A DNA stretch of 17,709 bases from JAAAPF01 sp046541805 (GCA_046541805.1 JBKHCM010000063.1:1-17709); one strand, 5' to 3'. Positions 1 to 7,125 are shown, counted from the stretch's first letter. The notes: generated by a model not told the origin, from the letters alone. Numbers and translations are program-made.

Positions 1-399
1 GGTCTCGACTTGGCCGCTGCGCTGCGCGCCGCCTGTGTCGTCGGCCGCGCGGCAATCGGGCTCGCGCCCGGCGGGACCATCGCCGCGGGCGCGCCCGCCG
101 ACCTCCTCCTTTTGGACCTGGACGGCCTCGACCGCGACGGCGTGATGCCGGTGGATCCGCGCGAGCTGCTCTTCACCAGGGCGAAACACGCGCATCTGGT
201 CGAGGTCGTCGTCGCCGGGCACACGGTCGCCCGCGACGGTCGCCCGCTCGCCGTCGACCTCGAGGCCGTCCACGACGAGTTGCGGGCGGCCTACCGCGCT
301 GGGCTCGCCCACGGCAACGACGCGCTCGCCGCGTGGCCGGCGCTCGAGCCGCGCCTCGCCGCCTTCTACCGCGACCAGCTCGGCTGCGGCTGTCCATGA
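1..399 (+). CDS. Metal-dependent amidohydrolase (cytosine/triazine deaminase-like), 3' part only
   Basis: The reading frame is open from the first base, so the N-terminus and all metal-ligand motifs lie outside the window. The visible 132 residues are the C-terminal end of an amidohydrolase-superfamily enzyme of the cytosine deaminase/AtzB/AtzC/TrzN type. They show the typical composite beta-sandwich return, with G-x-I-x-x-G-x-P-A-D-L-L-L-L-D at about residues 25-39, followed by a V-V-V-A-G-H-T-V-A-R-D-G-R segment. The stop TGA (397-399) overlaps the ATG of the cyanuric acid hydrolase gene (396-398), so the two are translationally coupled and probably serve one pathway. A plausible job is deamination of an amino-s-triazine (such as ammelide) or of a pyrimidine to give the ring substrate of the next enzyme. 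This is inference from position, because the substrate cannot be read from the C-terminus. Confidence 0.75.
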   Translation, partial: GLDLAAALRAACVVGRAAIGLAPGGTIAAGAPADLLLLDLDGLDRDGVMPVDPRELLFTRAKHAHLVEVVVAGHTVARDGRPLAVDLEAVHDELRAAYRAGLAHGNDALAAWPALEPRLAAFYRDQLGCGCP

Positions 400-1496
400 C
401 CGCCCGACGATGCGCCCAGGTCCACCGCCTAGCGATGGCGGCGCCGGACGACGTTTCCGCAATCGAAGCGGCAATCGCGGACGGCCGGCTCAAGCCCGGG
501 TTCATCCGGGCGGTGCTGGCCAAGACCGAGGGCAACGGCTGCGTCAACGACTTCAGCCGCGGCCTCGCCCTCCACGCCCTGCGCACGCTCTTGGACGCGC
601 ATCTGAGCCATGACGAGATCGCCCGGATCTGCACGGTCATGTCGGGTGGGACCGAAGGCGGACTCGCACCGCACTGGCTCGTCTTGGGTGAGGGCGAGGC
701 GCCGGTGGACGCACCCGCGCCCGCGCTCGCGTTCGGCCGGCACGTCACCGCGCCGCTTGATCCCGGCGACATCGGCCGGCTGGCGCAGGTCGATGCCGCC
801 GCCAAGGCGGTGCGCCGGGCGATGGCGGACGCGGCGATCGACAGGGTCGACGACGTCCATTTCGTCCAGATCAAGTGCCCCCTGCTCACCGCCGAACGGG
901 TCGAGGCGGCGGGCGGTCGGGTGGCAACGCGTGACACGCTCGCGTCGATGGGGCTGTCGCGTGGGGCGGCGGCCCTGGGCGTCGCCGTCGCGCTGGGCGA
1001 GGTCGACCGCGGCGCGCTCACCGACGACCGCATCGGCACGGACACCCGGCTGTTCAGCGGCCGTGCGTCCTGTTCCGCCGGCATCGAGCTCATGGGGCTC
1101 GAGGTGGTGGTGATGGGTATGAGCGCGGCCTGGGGCGGTCCGCTCGCGATCGCCCACGCCGTGATGGCGGACGCGATCGACGTCGCGCCGCTGCGCGGCG
1201 CGCTCCGCGAGCTGGGGCTGGCGGGGGACGGTCCGCTCGTGCCGGAGCAGCGCGCGAAGGTCGCCGCGGTGCTGGCCAAGGCGGAGGCGTCGAAGAGCGC
1301 TCGCCTGCGCGGCTATCGCCACACGATGCTCGACGACAGCGACATCGCCGCCTCTCGCCACGCCCGCGCGTTCGTGGGCGGCGCGCTCGCGGCCCAGATC
1401 GGCCACGGCGAGATCTACGTCTCCGGCGGCGCCGAGCATCAGGGCCCCGACGGCGGCGGCTCCTGCGCAGTCATCGTCGCGCGCCCGACCACCTGA
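396..1496 (+). CDS. atzD: Ring-opening amidohydrolase: cyanuric acid hydrolase (AtzD/TrzD family; barbiturase possible)
   Basis: A 366-residue protein, the usual length for the cyanuric acid hydrolase/barbiturase family, which hydrolyses cyanuric acid to carboxybiuret in the cytoplasm. The three-fold repeat architecture is visible, with one Lys-Ser pair per domain: K43 (AKTEGNGCVND) with S83 (VMSGGTEGG), K160 (QIKCPLLT) with S227 (SCSAGIE), and K295 (AKAEAS) with S343 (YVSGGAEHQGP). Family work places the nucleophile in one of these dyads, most likely the middle one. The conserved stretches RGYRHTMLDDSDI and SGGAEHQGPDGGG are intact, so the gene looks functional. I chose the ATG at 396 because it overlaps the upstream stop (ATGA); the longer frame opening at 333 runs antisense-like through the neighbour's coding sequence. 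Barbiturase has the same fold, but co-occurrence with AtzE, G, H, F and BiuH homologues favours cyanuric acid. The gene is separated from those by about 2.5 kb of IS debris. Confidence 0.92.
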   Translation: MTARRCAQVHRLAMAAPDDVSAIEAAIADGRLKPGFIRAVLAKTEGNGCVNDFSRGLALHALRTLLDAHLSHDEIARICTVMSGGTEGGLAPHWLVLGEGEAPVDAPAPALAFGRHVTAPLDPGDIGRLAQVDAAAKAVRRAMADAAIDRVDDVHFVQIKCPLLTAERVEAAGGRVATRDTLASMGLSRGAAALGVAVALGEVDRGALTDDRIGTDTRLFSGRASCSAGIELMGLEVVVMGMSAAWGGPLAIAHAVMADAIDVAPLRGALRELGLAGDGPLVPEQRAKVAAVLAKAEASKSARLRGYRHTMLDDSDIAASRHARAFVGGALAAQIGHGEIYVSGGAEHQGPDGGGSCAVIVARPTT

Positions 1497-1534
1497 TCGA
1501 CGACGTCGCCCAGCCCGGCGGGCAGGAGCCTTGA

Positions 1535-1624
1535 TCATCCGCGCTTCGCCGCGAGGTGCTGCTCATGCTGACGTCGGTCGTGCTCACGGACAGCAGCGAT
1601 GAGGGCACGCAGCTTGAGGGCAGC
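1535..1624 (-). pseudogene. Possible 3' tail of a gene truncated by the IS5-family element
   Basis: Directly outside the presumed IS5 end (GGCCGTGTTGAC at 1631-1642), the minus strand has an open frame of 29 codons ending in TGA at 1535-1537. It reads AALKLRALIAAVREHD and then a charged, Gln/His-rich tail. It looks like an amphipathic C-terminal helix of a normal protein rather than random GC-rich sequence. In-frame TAG codons sit exactly at the IS junction. I do not recognise the parent protein. The interpretation as a gene cut off by IS insertion is inference. Confidence 0.25.
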
Positions 1625-1630
1625 CTACTA

Positions 1631-1932
1631 GGCCGTGTTGACGTTCTACGACGGAGGATGTAGGCGGCGGCGAGATGAATGAAGGCGATATACCAGCGGG
1701 CGAGCTTGTCGAAGCGGCTGAAGACGCGGCGGAAGTGTTTGAGCTTGCCGAACAGGTACTCGATCCTGGCGCGCTCCTTGTAGAGATGCCAGTCGGTCGG
1801 GCGCGGGTCGGAGCGGACCGGATGCGGTGGGGTGACCGGCACGACCCCTTGCGCGGCGATCCAGGCCAGGAGGGCGTCGCTGTCGTCGGCGCGATCGGCG
1901 AGCACCGCCCGCGTGGCGCCCATCGCAAGCGT
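1631..1932 (-). pseudogene. IS5-family transposase, C-terminal remnant
   Basis: The minus-strand frame encodes the C-terminal third of an IS5-family (IS427/IS1031-like) DDE transposase. It begins near ATRAVLADRADDSDALLAWI, which carries the second catalytic Asp region (family consensus ADKAYDSDA). It continues through a PHPVRSDPRP linker to LYKERARIEYLFGKLKHFRR, with the catalytic Glu, and ends in FDKLARWYIAFIHLAAAYIL. The N-terminus and first Asp are missing, cut off where the IS110-type element begins (around 1933). At the other end the frame runs through the probable terminal repeat (GGCCGTGTTGAC, 1631-1642) without its own stop. It is certainly non-functional. The exact left boundary is uncertain by about 10-20 bp. 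Confidence 0.75.
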
Positions 1933-1980
1933 GCGTAACCGATGGGGTGGACGCCCCTCCGGCGGCATCGATGTGCCAGA

Positions 1981-2001
1981 GTGGGTGTGCTGAACCCCCA
2001 C
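1981..2001 (+). other. Hairpin upstream of the IS110-type transposase
   Basis: A short inverted repeat, GTGGG with CCCAC around a loop, lies 17 bp before the transposase start and just before its Shine-Dalgarno. It is probably part of the left end of the element and could affect translation or form an end structure. It is seen in the sequence; its role is inference. Confidence 0.35.
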
Positions 2002-2017
2002 GCGAGGAGGAGCGTCC

Positions 2018-3046
2018 ATGATCGAGGTTAGCATCATCGGGCTGGATCTGGCGAAGAACGTCTTCCAGGCGCACGGTTCCGCGGCCGACGGCTCGATGGT
2101 GTTCCGCCGCAAGCTGCGGCGATCGCAGGTCCTCGGGTTTCTGCGCGCGCAACCCCGGTGCGTGGTGGCGATGGAGGCGTGCGCGACGGCGCACTACTGG
2201 GGACGGGAGATCGGCGCGCTCGGCCACGAGGTGAAGCTGATCGCGCCGACCTACGTGAAACCCTACGTCAAACGCCAGAAGACCGACGCGGCGGATGCCG
2301 AGGCCATCGCCGAGGCGGCGTCGCGGCCGACGATGTGTTTCGTCGCCGTCAAGACCGAGGCGCAGCAGGCGCCGGCGATGACGTTTCGCGCGCGGGACAT
2401 GCCGGTCCGGCAGCGCACGCAGACGATCAACGGGCGGCGTGGCCATCTGCCGGAATACGGCATCGTCGTTCCGGCCGGCCTCGCCCATGTCGGTCGCCTC
2501 GAGGGGATCCTCGACGAGGAACGCGGGCGGCTGCCCACGGCCGTGGTCGAGTTGGCGCGCCTGCTCCTGCGTCGGGTCACCGAGCTGAACGACCAGATCC
2601 GCGCCTTCGAGACGACGCTACGCGAGCGTGCGGCCGCGGACGAGGCGACGACGCGGCCGACCACGATCCCGGGCGTGGGGCCCGTGACGGCCGCCGCCCT
2701 CGTGACCTTCGCGCCACCGGCAGCGACCTTCGCTAAGGGCCGAGAGTTCGCCGCCTGGACCGGATTGACGCCGCGTCAACATTCCAGCGGCGGCAAGGAA
2801 CGGCCGGGAGCCACCTCGAAGATGGGACAGCGGGACATCCGGCGGCTGTTGATCATCGGCGCGGTGGCCGTGGCGCGCTGGGCCGCGCGCAACGGCGCGC
2901 CGGCGGGGTCGTGGTTGGAACGGATGATGGCGAGGAAGCCGCGCGTGGTGGTGGCGATGGCGCTCGCCAACCGCACCGCACGCATCGCCTGGTCGCTGAT
3001 GGCGAAGGGCGGCGTGTACCGAGCTCCGGCGACGGGCGCCGCCTGA
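2018..3046 (+). CDS. IS110-family (IS1111 group) DEDD transposase
   Basis: A 342-residue recombinase with an N-terminal RuvC-like DEDD domain and a C-terminal transposase_20 domain. Visible acidic residues are D10 (GLDLAKN), E53 (AMEACATAHYWGRE), and D90 and D93 (KTDAADAEAI). The C-terminal domain shows the helix-hairpin TIPGVGPVTAAALV followed by FAAWTGLTPRQHSSGGKERPG, which contains the conserved serine region, then SKMGQRDIRRLL. Length and motifs are complete, so the protein may be active. The ATG at 2018 is preceded by a strong Shine-Dalgarno (AGGAGGAG). The N-terminal half (LAKNVFQ, VKPYVKRQKTDAADAEAI) is of IS1111-group type. Members of this family use a structured non-coding RNA to choose targets. 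The residues around 128-150 (QQAPAMTFRARDMPVRQRTQ) deviate somewhat from the family, with no frame break. Confidence 0.9.
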   Translation: MIEVSIIGLDLAKNVFQAHGSAADGSMVFRRKLRRSQVLGFLRAQPRCVVAMEACATAHYWGREIGALGHEVKLIAPTYVKPYVKRQKTDAADAEAIAEAASRPTMCFVAVKTEAQQAPAMTFRARDMPVRQRTQTINGRRGHLPEYGIVVPAGLAHVGRLEGILDEERGRLPTAVVELARLLLRRVTELNDQIRAFETTLRERAAADEATTRPTTIPGVGPVTAAALVTFAPPAATFAKGREFAAWTGLTPRQHSSGGKERPGATSKMGQRDIRRLLIIGAVAVARWAARNGAPAGSWLERMMARKPRVVVAMALANRTARIAWSLMAKGGVYRAPATGAA

Positions 3047-3234
3047 GGCGGCCGCCGTCGGGGTGTCGTCGGGGATGTGAGCAGGGCGGAGGACGCGTAC
3101 GGGCAAACGGTCACGAGACCGGATCGGGCGAACCAGCATTGCGGCCGAAGCGCCGTCGAGCGCGCGTAACCTGCAGCCGACCCCACCGGCCACCTCCCGT
3201 GTCGCGCACCGGCCAATCTCGCTGTCGCGCTGCA
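3047..3234 (+). other. Non-coding right flank of the IS110-type element (candidate bridge/seek RNA region)
   Basis: 188 bp without a convincing gene between the IS110-type transposase stop and the IS481-like remnant. It contains a perfect 5-bp stem with a 4-base loop at 3108-3121 (CGGTC / GACCG) and other GC-rich self-complementary stretches. In IS1111-group elements the target-choosing non-coding RNA is known to be encoded downstream of the transposase, so this is the place to expect it. The octamer GCGTAACC occurs both at 1933-1940 and 3164-3171, which may or may not mark the element ends. Neither the boundaries nor an RNA can be proven by eye. Confidence 0.35.
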
Positions 3235-3303
3235 ACAGCTTCGATCCGGCGGACGCCCGCCACGCCGGAACGATCACCGTCAGGTCAAGTCTAAACTTCT
3301 ACA
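3235..3303 (+). mobile_element. 69-bp terminal remnant of an IS481-like element
   Basis: This segment is the reverse complement of 17075-17143 with two mismatches (67/69). At the right side of the window that same sequence is the non-coding 3' end of an IS481-like element, whose transposase stop is 81 bp from the tip. The tip begins TGTAGAAGTTTAGACTTGAC when read inward from 3303. Here the element body would lie to the left but has been lost; the IS110-type sequence occupies that place. The tip abuts the interrupted IS256-type transposase at 3304. Confidence 0.8.
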
Positions 3304-3623
3304 ACGTAGGCCTCCTGCACCACCGCCGTGAGTGCCTTCTCGGCCATCCGCCTGGGCTCGAGAAAGCCCGGGAAATAGGAGCCCTTCCTCAGCTTCGGGA
3401 TGCGCAGCTCGACCGTGCCGGCGCGGGTGTGCCAGTCGCGCTCGCGGTAGCCGTTGCGCTGGGCCTTCCGCGTGGCACTCTTCACGCCGTAACCGGCGCC
3501 GGCGAGTTCGCCCACCTCCAGCTCCATCAGCCGCTCGGCGGCGAAGCCGATCATCTCGCGCAAGAGATCGGCGTCGGCGGTCTTCTCCAGGAGCCCGCGC
3601 AGGTTCATCTTCACGTCGGTCAT
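3304..3623 (-). pseudogene. IS256-family (Mutator-type) transposase, N-terminal fragment
   Basis: About 106 codons of the N-terminus of an IS256-family transposase. Recognisable blocks are LLEKTADADLLREMIGFAAERLMELEV, then RNGYRERDW, TRAGTVELRIPKLRKGSYFPG and FLEPRRMAEKALTAVVQEAYV (quoted in pieces). The frame then runs into the IS481-like tip and stops in it (TAG at 3291-3293). All three catalytic acidic residues lie in the lost part, so it is inactive. The ATG at 3623 is preceded by GGAG at good spacing. The PKLRKGSYFPGFLEPRR signature belongs to a different IS256 subgroup from the C-terminal half found at 16479-17074, so the two halves probably do not come from one gene. Confidence 0.85.
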
Positions 3624-4066
3624 CGAGATCGCTCCGGTTCAGGTTGGTCAAGCCATCCGACCCATACCGGAAACCTCGGTGGCCGCGGCGTCGGCGCCCG
3701 CCCCCTACAGCGCCACGTGACGCGCGGGGACGGCCTCCGACGCTACCCGCCAGCTACACCATCAGCAGGGACGTGACCACACGACCTAACCGCCGGCCGG
3801 CCCGCACTGTCTTCTGATGCAACCGGCACGGCGCCCCACTCCGGCGCCGGCTCGCACCTTACTCGTTGCGGAGCCGCAGGACGTCTCCAATCTCGCGCCG
3901 GTCCCAGCCCCGTCTGGGCACACCGGCGCTCCCCGCCGCTCACGATCATGGCGCACCGTAGCCGTCCGTCGCCGTCTCATCTGGAGGTTGATGGCGAGCG
4001 CACTCCACTGCCGCTCGCCTGCAGAATCGCCGAAACGCCCGGTCGCCTTCAGCCGAAGCGGATGGG
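3624..4066. other. Gene-free stretch between the IS256 fragment and atzF
   Basis: 443 bp with no open frame that resembles a protein. The part nearest the IS256 start (to about 3780) is probably the untranslated left end of that IS. I could not identify its terminal inverted repeat because the partner end is absent. The remainder (about 3790-4066) carries no recognised motif; short GC-rich hairpins are possible but none has the T-run of an intrinsic terminator. Confidence 0.5.
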
Positions 4067-5821
4067 TTATCGGCCGTTGGCTGCAACGTACCGGCGCCAA
4101 CCGCCGAAGGCCGTGATGTCTTGGGCGGCGGCGGTGGCAGCCGCCTCCACGAGAAAGCCACAGGGCGCGGTGCCATTGTCGAGCCGCACGCGGCCGACGC
4201 CGAGCGGGGCGGGGATCGCCGCGACGAAGCGGGCGAACGCGGCCGGCTCGAGGGACCAGACCTCGACCTCGACGGCCCCGCCCTCGCCGTCGGCCACGCG
4301 CAGGAGCCCGGGGCGCGCGGGTGTGCCGGAGAGGGCGAAGAGCCGGTAGTCGGGCCGCGTGCGCACGGTCCGCTCCAGCCGGGCGCCGGCGTCGCGCAAC
4401 TCGGCATTGAGCGGCATCCCGGAGAGGTGCGCGCCGACGACGGCGAGCTCGAGGCGGTCGGCGTCGACCGCGGGCTCGGCCGCCGGCGCACCGGCGAGCG
4501 CCCGCGCGAGCGGCAAGAGCGCGCCGTCATCGCCACCGCGGGCGAGCAGGGTGAGACTCCCGGGGCCGCCGTCCGCCCGCGCGGCGGTCGGCAGCGTCAC
4601 CGCGCAGAGATCCAGGAGGTTGGCGAAGTTTGTGTAGGTGCCGAGCTCGCGGTTGGGCCCTATGGGATCGACCTCGACCTCGCTACGGGTGACGAGCCGC
4701 GGGATTGACGGCACGGCGAGCAGGTCGAGGCCGTCGATCGCCGTCTCGATGTCGCGACGCAGCGCCGCCAGGCGGTATTGGTCCGCGAAGGCACGCGCGG
4801 CCGAGAGCTGCGCGGCAGGGGCGATGATCGCCGCCGTCGTCGGATGCAGGGCGTCGGGTCGCCGCGCCAGCAGGTCCGCGACGGCGACGTAGCGCTCGGC
4901 GAGCCAGGCGCCTTCGTAGAGCAGGGCCGCCACCTCGTGGAACGGCGCGAAGTCGAGCGGATGCACGCGACAGCCGAGTGCCTCGAGCGCGCCCAGATCA
5001 TGCGCGAATGCCGCCTCCTGCGCGGCGTCGCCGAAAAAGCGCTGGCTCGCCGGATCGGGCACGCCGACGGCGAGGCCGGCCGGGGGACCGCCCGACGGCC
5101 GTAGGGGACGGCGCCGGGCGTAAGGGTCGGCTTCGTCGTAGGCGGCGAGGACCGCGGTCACCCGCCAGGCGTCGTCGACGCCGGTCGCGAACACCGAAAC
5201 GCAGTCCAGCGTGCGACAGGCCGGCACCACGCCGCGGGTCGAGACCGCGCCCAAGGACGGCTTAAACCCGACGATGCCGTTGAGCGCCGCCGGCACCCGG
5301 CCCGAGCCCGCCGTGTCGGTGCCTAGCGCGAAGCTCGCGAGCCCGCGGGCGACGGCGACGGCGGAGCCCGAGCTGGAGCCGCCGGGGACCAGCGCCGGGT
5401 CGAGCGCGTTGCGCGGCACCGGATAGGGTGTGCGGACGCCGACGAGGCCGGTGGCGAACTGATCGAGATTGGTCTTGCCCAGGATCAGCGTGCCGGCCTC
5501 GCGCAGCAGGCTCACCGAATGGGCGTCGGCCGTGGCGGTGTAGGCGAAGGCGGGGCATGCCGCCGTCGTCGGCATGCCCGCGACGTCGATGTTGTCCTTG
5601 ACCGCCGCGACCAGGCCCCACAGCGGAAAGCGCTCGGGATCGAAGGGCGGCAGCGCGGCCGCGGCGGCGCGGAGCTCGTCCGCGGCGGCGAGGTGAAGGA
5701 AGATGCCGGCATCGTCCACCGCCCGCAGCCGCTCGAACACCGCCGTCACGACCGCCTCGGGCGTGAGGCCTAGGGCGTAGGCCGCGTGCAGCGAACGGCG
5801 GTCGAGGCGCGCGGGGATCAT
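4067..5821 (-). CDS. atzF: Allophanate hydrolase (AtzF-like, amidase plus C-terminal domain)
   Basis: A 584-residue cytoplasmic enzyme converting allophanate to ammonia and CO2, the last step of cyanurate and biuret breakdown. Residues 1 to about 440 are an amidase-signature domain with the full Ser-cisSer-Lys triad: K75 (AAVKDNIDV), S149 (VPGGSSSGSA) and S173 (DTAGSGRVPAA). Residues of about 465-584 are the allophanate hydrolase C-terminal domain, recognised by VVGAHLSGMPLN, a P-LGVGRVRLDNG segment and DITAFGGWRRYVA at the end. In the family this domain handles the decarboxylating half-reaction. AtzF of Pseudomonas ADP is about 600 residues, so length fits. I chose the ATG at 5821 because AGGAG lies 7 bp before it; the longer frame from 5869 would start upstream of, and translate through, the operator palindrome. 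It lies downstream of gntR, 44 bp away, with its own operator. Confidence 0.93.
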   Translation of the reverse strand: MIPARLDRRSLHAAYALGLTPEAVVTAVFERLRAVDDAGIFLHLAAADELRAAAAALPPFDPERFPLWGLVAAVKDNIDVAGMPTTAACPAFAYTATADAHSVSLLREAGTLILGKTNLDQFATGLVGVRTPYPVPRNALDPALVPGGSSSGSAVAVARGLASFALGTDTAGSGRVPAALNGIVGFKPSLGAVSTRGVVPACRTLDCVSVFATGVDDAWRVTAVLAAYDEADPYARRRPLRPSGGPPAGLAVGVPDPASQRFFGDAAQEAAFAHDLGALEALGCRVHPLDFAPFHEVAALLYEGAWLAERYVAVADLLARRPDALHPTTAAIIAPAAQLSAARAFADQYRLAALRRDIETAIDGLDLLAVPSIPRLVTRSEVEVDPIGPNRELGTYTNFANLLDLCAVTLPTAARADGGPGSLTLLARGGDDGALLPLARALAGAPAAEPAVDADRLELAVVGAHLSGMPLNAELRDAGARLERTVRTRPDYRLFALSGTPARPGLLRVADGEGGAVEVEVWSLEPAAFARFVAAIPAPLGVGRVRLDNGTAPCGFLVEAAATAAAQDITAFGGWRRYVAANGR

Positions 5822-5828
5822 CGCTGGG

Positions 5829-5833
5829 CTCCT
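5829..5833 (-). promoter_or_regulatory. Ribosome binding site deciding the atzF start
   Basis: AGGAG on the minus strand, 7 bp before the ATG at 5821. No comparable site precedes the upstream in-frame ATG at 5869. Confidence 0.7.
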
Positions 5834-5836
5834 GGT

Positions 5837-5858
5837 TTGCATGCAGATTCGCATGCAC
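5837..5858. promoter_or_regulatory. GntR-type operator, site 1 (gntR-atzF gap)
   Basis: Arms TTGCATGC and GCATGCAC with a 6-bp spacer AGATTC, lying in the 44-bp gap between gntR and atzF. The same 8-6-8 structure recurs at 7091-7112 and 16208-16229 and nowhere else in the window. The form TTGCATGCA resembles known FCD-GntR operators of the TTGTATACAA kind. It is the likely binding site of the GntR protein encoded next door and suggests that atzF has a promoter of its own. Confidence 0.75.
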
Positions 5859-5865
5859 GTTCCGT

Positions 5866-6603
5866 TCAAATCTCCGGCGCGGTCAACGCCGTGCGCGCCG
5901 CCGCGTCGGCTTGCGGCCAGCTCGCCTGCAACGTCCGGTACGCGTCGCGGACGCGGGCGATGTGGCCGACCATGGCGGCGTGGGCGGTGGCACCGTCCGC
6001 CGCGACGATGGCCTCGACGACGAGGGCGTGCTCGGCGAAAGAGGCCGACGGCCGCCCGCCGAGGTGGAACTGGGCGTTGCGGAACGGCGCCAGCCGGCGC
6101 CGCACGTCCTGGGTGGTCTCGACCAGGAAAGGGTTGTGGCTGCCGGCGTAGATCGCCTGGTGGAAGGCGCGGTTGTAGGCGACGTAGGCGGTGGCGTCGT
6201 CGGCGGCGGCCGCGGCGGCACTGGCCGCGTGCAGCCGGGCGAGAGCGTCGCGCTCGGCCGGCGTCATGCGCTCGGCGGCGAAGCGCGCGCAGGTGCCCTC
6301 GAGCTCGGTCATGACCTCGAACATGTGGCCGAGGCGCTCCGGCCCGACCGCCGCGACGACGACGCCGCGATGGGGGCGGCGCTCGGCGAGGCCGATGGCG
6401 ACGAGTTGGCCCAAGGCCTCGCGCACCGGGGTGCGGGAGGTGTCGAAGCGCTCCGCCACGGTCTTCTCGTCGAGGCGGACGCCGGGCCCCAACAGGCCGC
6501 TCGCGATCTCGTCCGAGAGTTGGCGGGTCAGGCGTTCGACGAGGGTGGGCTTGGCGGCGTCCTGGCTCACGATCGATCCGTCGGTTGGTGTCGGCGCCGG
6601 CAC
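5866..6603 (-). CDS. GntR-family transcriptional regulator, FCD (FadR) subfamily
   Basis: A 245-residue regulator. Residues of about 20-85 form the winged helix-turn-helix, with LVERLTRQLSDEIASG, a V-x-L-D-E-K-T-V-A-E-R-F helix, and the family hallmark TSRTPVREAL leading into the wing ERRPHRGVVV. Residues of about 95-235 are the all-helical FCD ligand domain; YNRAFHQAIYAGSHNPFL and HAAMVGHI supply likely metal-ligand positions. The ligand is probably a small pathway acid or ureide, which is inference. It sits between atzH (10 bp upstream) and atzF in the same direction. The GTG at 6603 gives the standard length, but its Shine-Dalgarno is weak and a GTG at 6570 is a possible alternative. Three matching palindromes in the window (5837, 7091, 16208) are its candidate targets, including the one in front of its own operon, so autoregulation is expected. 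Confidence 0.9.
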   Translation of the reverse strand: MPAPTPTDGSIVSQDAAKPTLVERLTRQLSDEIASGLLGPGVRLDEKTVAERFDTSRTPVREALGQLVAIGLAERRPHRGVVVAAVGPERLGHMFEVMTELEGTCARFAAERMTPAERDALARLHAASAAAAAADDATAYVAYNRAFHQAIYAGSHNPFLVETTQDVRRRLAPFRNAQFHLGGRPSASFAEHALVVEAIVAADGATAHAAMVGHIARVRDAYRTLQASWPQADAAARTALTAPEI

Positions 6604-6613
6604 GGCGACGCGC

Positions 6614-7003
6614 TCATCGGGGCGGCTCGAGGCTCACATGCGCCGCCACGATGCGCCAACCGTCGCCGAAGCGCACCCAGGTCTGGCTCTGCTGACCGCC
6701 CCGGCCGGAGCCGGTCCGGCGGTACTCGGCGAACGCCACGGCGCAGTCCCGCCCGAAGCTCACGATGTGCACGCGCTCGAGGCGGCGGGCGAGATCGGTC
6801 GTGTCGCGGCCGCGGCGGAAGGCGGCGATGGCAGCGTGGCCGTAGCGGGCGTCGCCCGGCCCGAAGCGCACGGTGCGTGCATCGCGCCAGAAGAGCGCGT
6901 TCAACGCGGCGACGTCGTTGGCCATCAGCGCCGCCTCGTAGGCGTCGAACGCGGCGCGGACCTCGGCGCGAACGTCGGCGTCGTCGATGCTGGTCTCATC
7001 CAC
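6614..7003 (-). CDS. atzH: AtzH-like DUF3225 protein (SnoaL/NTF2 fold), 1,3-dicarboxyurea to allophanate
   Basis: A 129-residue protein of the DUF3225 (AtzH/HpxZ) family. It carries AFDAYEAALMANDVAALNALFW, a TVRFGPGD segment, YGHAAIAAFRRGR, and the C-terminal SQTWVRFGDGWRIVAAHVSL. In Pseudomonas ADP, AtzH is reported to turn 1,3-dicarboxyurea, the AtzE product, into allophanate, with Tyr22 and Arg46 required. Counting from the GTG at 7003, the Tyr of AFDAYE is residue 22 and the Arg of TVRFG is residue 46, supporting both the assignment and the start. GGGAGG lies 8 bp before this GTG. The longer frame from 7096 would begin inside the operator palindrome and add a non-homologous Arg/Pro-rich leader. 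First gene of the minus-strand atzH-gntR-atzF group. HpxZ-like roles in oxalurate catabolism are the alternative. Confidence 0.9.
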   Translation of the reverse strand: MDETSIDDADVRAEVRAAFDAYEAALMANDVAALNALFWRDARTVRFGPGDARYGHAAIAAFRRGRDTTDLARRLERVHIVSFGRDCAVAFAEYRRTGSGRGGQQSQTWVRFGDGWRIVAAHVSLEPPR

Positions 7004-7011
7004 GGCAGTTG

Positions 7012-7017
7012 CCTCCC
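7012..7017 (-). promoter_or_regulatory. Ribosome binding site deciding the atzH start
   Basis: GGGAGG on the minus strand, 8 bp before the GTG at 7003. It supports the short 129-residue form over the longer open frame. Confidence 0.7.
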
Positions 7018-7090
7018 TCGTGGGCACGGGCCTCGCCCCGTCGCGCCGGTCTCGGGGCGTCGAGCGGCGCCCGGCCGGTTGGCAACGGTT

Positions 7091-7112
7091 TTGCATTCAA
7101 TCGTGCATGCAA
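7091..7112. promoter_or_regulatory. GntR-type operator, site 2 (divergent atzH/biuH gap)
   Basis: Arms TTGCATTC and GCATGCAA with a 6-bp spacer AATCGT. It lies in the 132-bp divergent region, 24 bp before the biuH start and 88 bp before the atzH start, and so could control both directions. The left arm has one departure (T for G) from sites 1 and 3. Confidence 0.75.
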
Positions 7113-7125
7113 GGTACGGACCAGC

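Noticed and set aside
5822..5869. Earlier atzF start giving 600 residues
   Set aside because: It would place the operator palindrome inside the coding region, adds a non-conserved leader, and lacks a ribosome binding site.
7004..7096. Earlier atzH start giving 160 residues
   Set aside because: The extra 31 residues are Arg/Pro-rich, start within operator site 2, and spoil the match of Tyr22 and Arg46 numbering.
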